DNA from: Bdellovibrionales bacterium RBG_16_40_8
Lineage (GTDB): Bacteria > Bdellovibrionota > Bdellovibrionia > Bdellovibrionales > UBA1609
Assembly: GCA_001769925.1 (NCBI GenBank)
Contig: MEPT01000074.1
Location: 36,259-52,317 of the forward strand
Direction of reading: 5' to 3'
Length of the DNA stretch: 16,059 nt
Below the pieces are notes generated by a model. The model saw only the letters and a list, made by a program, of their open reading frames with translations. It made no database searches and was not told where the DNA came from. How positions within the stretch are numbered: position 1 is the stretch's first letter; every line of letters starts with the position of its first letter. The position numbers and the translations under genes are program-made. Below, piece by piece: positions 14,561 through 16,059 of this stretch.

Positions 14561-16059
14561 ATGAGCGTAAATAGTACCCAAAAACTACCACTACTGCCAT
14601 TGCGCGATCTTATTATTTTTCCGCACATGATGATGCCGCTTTTCGTTGGAAGAGAAAAAAGCATTAATGCGCTCGAAGAAGCAATGACAAAGCAGACAGA
14701 TATCTTATTGTCGGCACAACGAGACCCAAAATCGAATGCGCCCCAACCTGAAGAAATATTTAAAATTGGCACTATAGGCACAATTATTCAACTTTTACGA
14801 CTACCCGACGGAACAGTTAAAGTTCTTGTCGAGGGCAAAAAACGTGCGGCAATTAAAAATTATGTACAGCAAGAAGGCTTTTTCATCGTCGAAGTTGAAG
14901 AAATGAAAGAAATTGTCGAAAATATGACTGAGGCCCGCGCGTTACTTAGATCTATCAAGACTACTTTTGAAACTTACGTAAAATTAAATAAGAGAATTCC
15001 TCCAGAAATATTAATGCGCGTGTCTACGATCGAAGAAATTGGGGAACTGGGTGATATTATCGTAGCGCAACTCAATTTGAAACTTGAAGATAAACAAAAA
15101 ATTCTTGAGACTCCAGACCCCGGTAAGCGCCTTGAAGAGCTTTTAAATCTAATGACCGGAGAAATTGAAATTCTTGAGGTCGAAAGAAAAATTCGCGGGC
15201 GCGTAAAAAAGCAAATGGAGCGTTCGCAAAAAGAATATTATCTTAACGAGCAAATGCAGGCCATTCAAAAAGAACTCGGAGAAAAAGACGACTATCAGGC
15301 AGAGATTGAAGAGTTAAGTGAACGCCTTGAAGAAAAGAAAATGTCTGACGATGCGAAGAAAAAGGTTCGTAAAGAAATTAAAAAACTTAAAATGATGTCG
15401 CCAATGTCTGCAGAAGCCGCTGTGGTCAGAAACTATATTGACTGGATGTTAGACTTACCGTGGGTCAATTACGTAAAAGAAAAACATGACATCGAAGAGG
15501 CCAAAAGAATTCTCGATGAAGATCACTGGGGGCTTGAAAAAGTCAAAGATAGAATTCTTGAGCATTTATCGGTGCAGTCTCTTAATAATAAATTACGTGG
15601 ACCGATTCTTTGTTTAGTGGGCCCCCCAGGTGTTGGCAAAACCTCTTTAGCAAGATCGATTGCAAGATCACTTAATAGACCGTTTGCAAGAATTTCTTTA
15701 GGTGGTGTGCGCGACGAGGCTGAGATTCGTGGTCACCGCAAAACATATGTAGGCGCAATGCCCGGCAAGATTATTCAATCTATGCGTAAAAGTGAGTATG
15801 GCAACCCGCTTATTCTGCTCGATGAAATAGATAAAATGAGTATGGATTTTCGTGGCGACCCAAGCTCGGCGCTTCTTGAAGTGCTTGACCCTGAACAAAA
15901 CTGTAATTTTCAAGATCATTATTTAGAAGTAGATTACGATCTTTCGCAGGTGATGTTTATTACTACCGCGAACTCACTGCATCCAGTGCCGCGACCGCTT
16001 CTTGACCGTATGGAAGTTATTCAACTTGAAGGCTACATTGAAGACGAAAACTTTCATAT
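14561..16059 (+). CDS. lon: Lon ATP-dependent protease, 3' end beyond the window
   Basis: Lon is a single-chain AAA+ serine protease that degrades misfolded and regulatory proteins. The first 499 codons are present; the frame is open to the last base, so the Ser-Lys protease domain is off the edge. The start ATG has a GGAGGG ribosome site 7 bases upstream. The N-terminal LON substrate-binding domain begins [19 protein letters not shown] and runs to about residue 200. A charged coiled-coil follows (about 200-290), with the conserved [22 protein letters not shown] segment seen as [18 protein letters not shown]. The ATPase has Walker A GPPGVGKT (354-361), the segment [19 protein letters not shown], and Walker B LILLDEID (D421, E422), close to E. 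coli numbering. It sits 73 bp after clpX, giving the common clpP-clpX-lon order. I see no convincing heat-shock promoter in the gap. Confidence 0.97.
   Translation, partial: MSVNSTQKLPLLPLRDLIIFPHMMMPLFVGREKSINALEEAMTKQTDILLSAQRDPKSNAPQPEEIFKIGTIGTIIQLLRLPDGTVKVLVEGKKRAAIKNYVQQEGFFIVEVEEMKEIVENMTEARALLRSIKTTFETYVKLNKRIPPEILMRVSTIEEIGELGDIIVAQLNLKLEDKQKILETPDPGKRLEELLNLMTGEIEILEVERKIRGRVKKQMERSQKEYYLNEQMQAIQKELGEKDDYQAEIEELSERLEEKKMSDDAKKKVRKEIKKLKMMSPMSAEAAVVRNYIDWMLDLPWVNYVKEKHDIEEAKRILDEDHWGLEKVKDRILEHLSVQSLNNKLRGPILCLVGPPGVGKTSLARSIARSLNRPFARISLGGVRDEAEIRGHRKTYVGAMPGKIIQSMRKSEYGNPLILLDEIDKMSMDFRGDPSSALLEVLDPEQNCNFQDHYLEVDYDLSQVMFITTANSLHPVPRPLLDRMEVIQLEGYIEDENFH

Overview
The window is a 16 kb piece of a Gram-negative bacterial chromosome. 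It has lipoprotein-type and signal-peptide proteins, a probable outer-membrane beta-barrel, proteobacterial-type RecA, ClpP, ClpX and Lon, and a membrane-bound pyrophosphatase. Base composition looks moderately AT-rich by eye, roughly 40% GC. The protein styles suggest a Bdellovibrionota or other former 'deltaproteobacterial' lineage. That placement is inference without database support.

Layout. 139-2779 is an accessory, envelope-flavoured block: a small secreted CHxPP-module protein (+), an unrecognised cytoplasmic protein (-), a beta-barrel protein (+) and an Arg-rich secreted protein (+). 2788-3837 (-) is a GT4-type glycosyltransferase broken by an in-frame TGA; the next 50 codons still encode the family's C-terminal end. 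4058-5155 (-) is recA, with a clear intrinsic terminator at 3956-3985. recA lies between two 41-bp direct copies of a palindromic REP-like element (3911-3951 and 5292-5332); the first copy may supply the -35 box of the glycosyltransferase promoter. 5343-5585 (-) is a small HTH regulator. 5787-10059 (-) is a tightly coupled three-gene unit with two ATGA overlaps: membrane pyrophosphatase, a degenerate HNH-AP2 DNA-binding protein, and a QEGLA-motif (DUF1704) metallopeptidase-like protein. 10204-12367 (-) holds pepA (leucyl aminopeptidase) followed by a membrane-anchored protein of unknown function. Divergent from it, 12512-16059 (+) is the protein quality-control cluster clpP-clpX-lon, with lon cut by the window edge.

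How the genes fit together. ClpP and ClpX form the ClpXP protease, Lon is the second ATP-dependent protease, and PepA next door can trim released peptides, so 10.8-16 kb reads as a proteolysis neighbourhood. RecA handles recombination and DNA-damage signalling. HppA couples pyrophosphate hydrolysis to ion pumping.

No gene-free stretch exceeds 300 bases. The largest (3838-4057, 220 bp) holds a promoter, a repeat and the recA terminator. The next (5156-5342, 187 bp) is the recA upstream region with the second repeat. I saw no tRNA, rRNA, CRISPR array, transposase or integrase. The most notable observations are the nonsense codon in the glycosyltransferase, non-canonical residues at functional sites in both ClpP and ClpX, the hppA-AP2-QEGLA coupling, and the repeat pair around recA.
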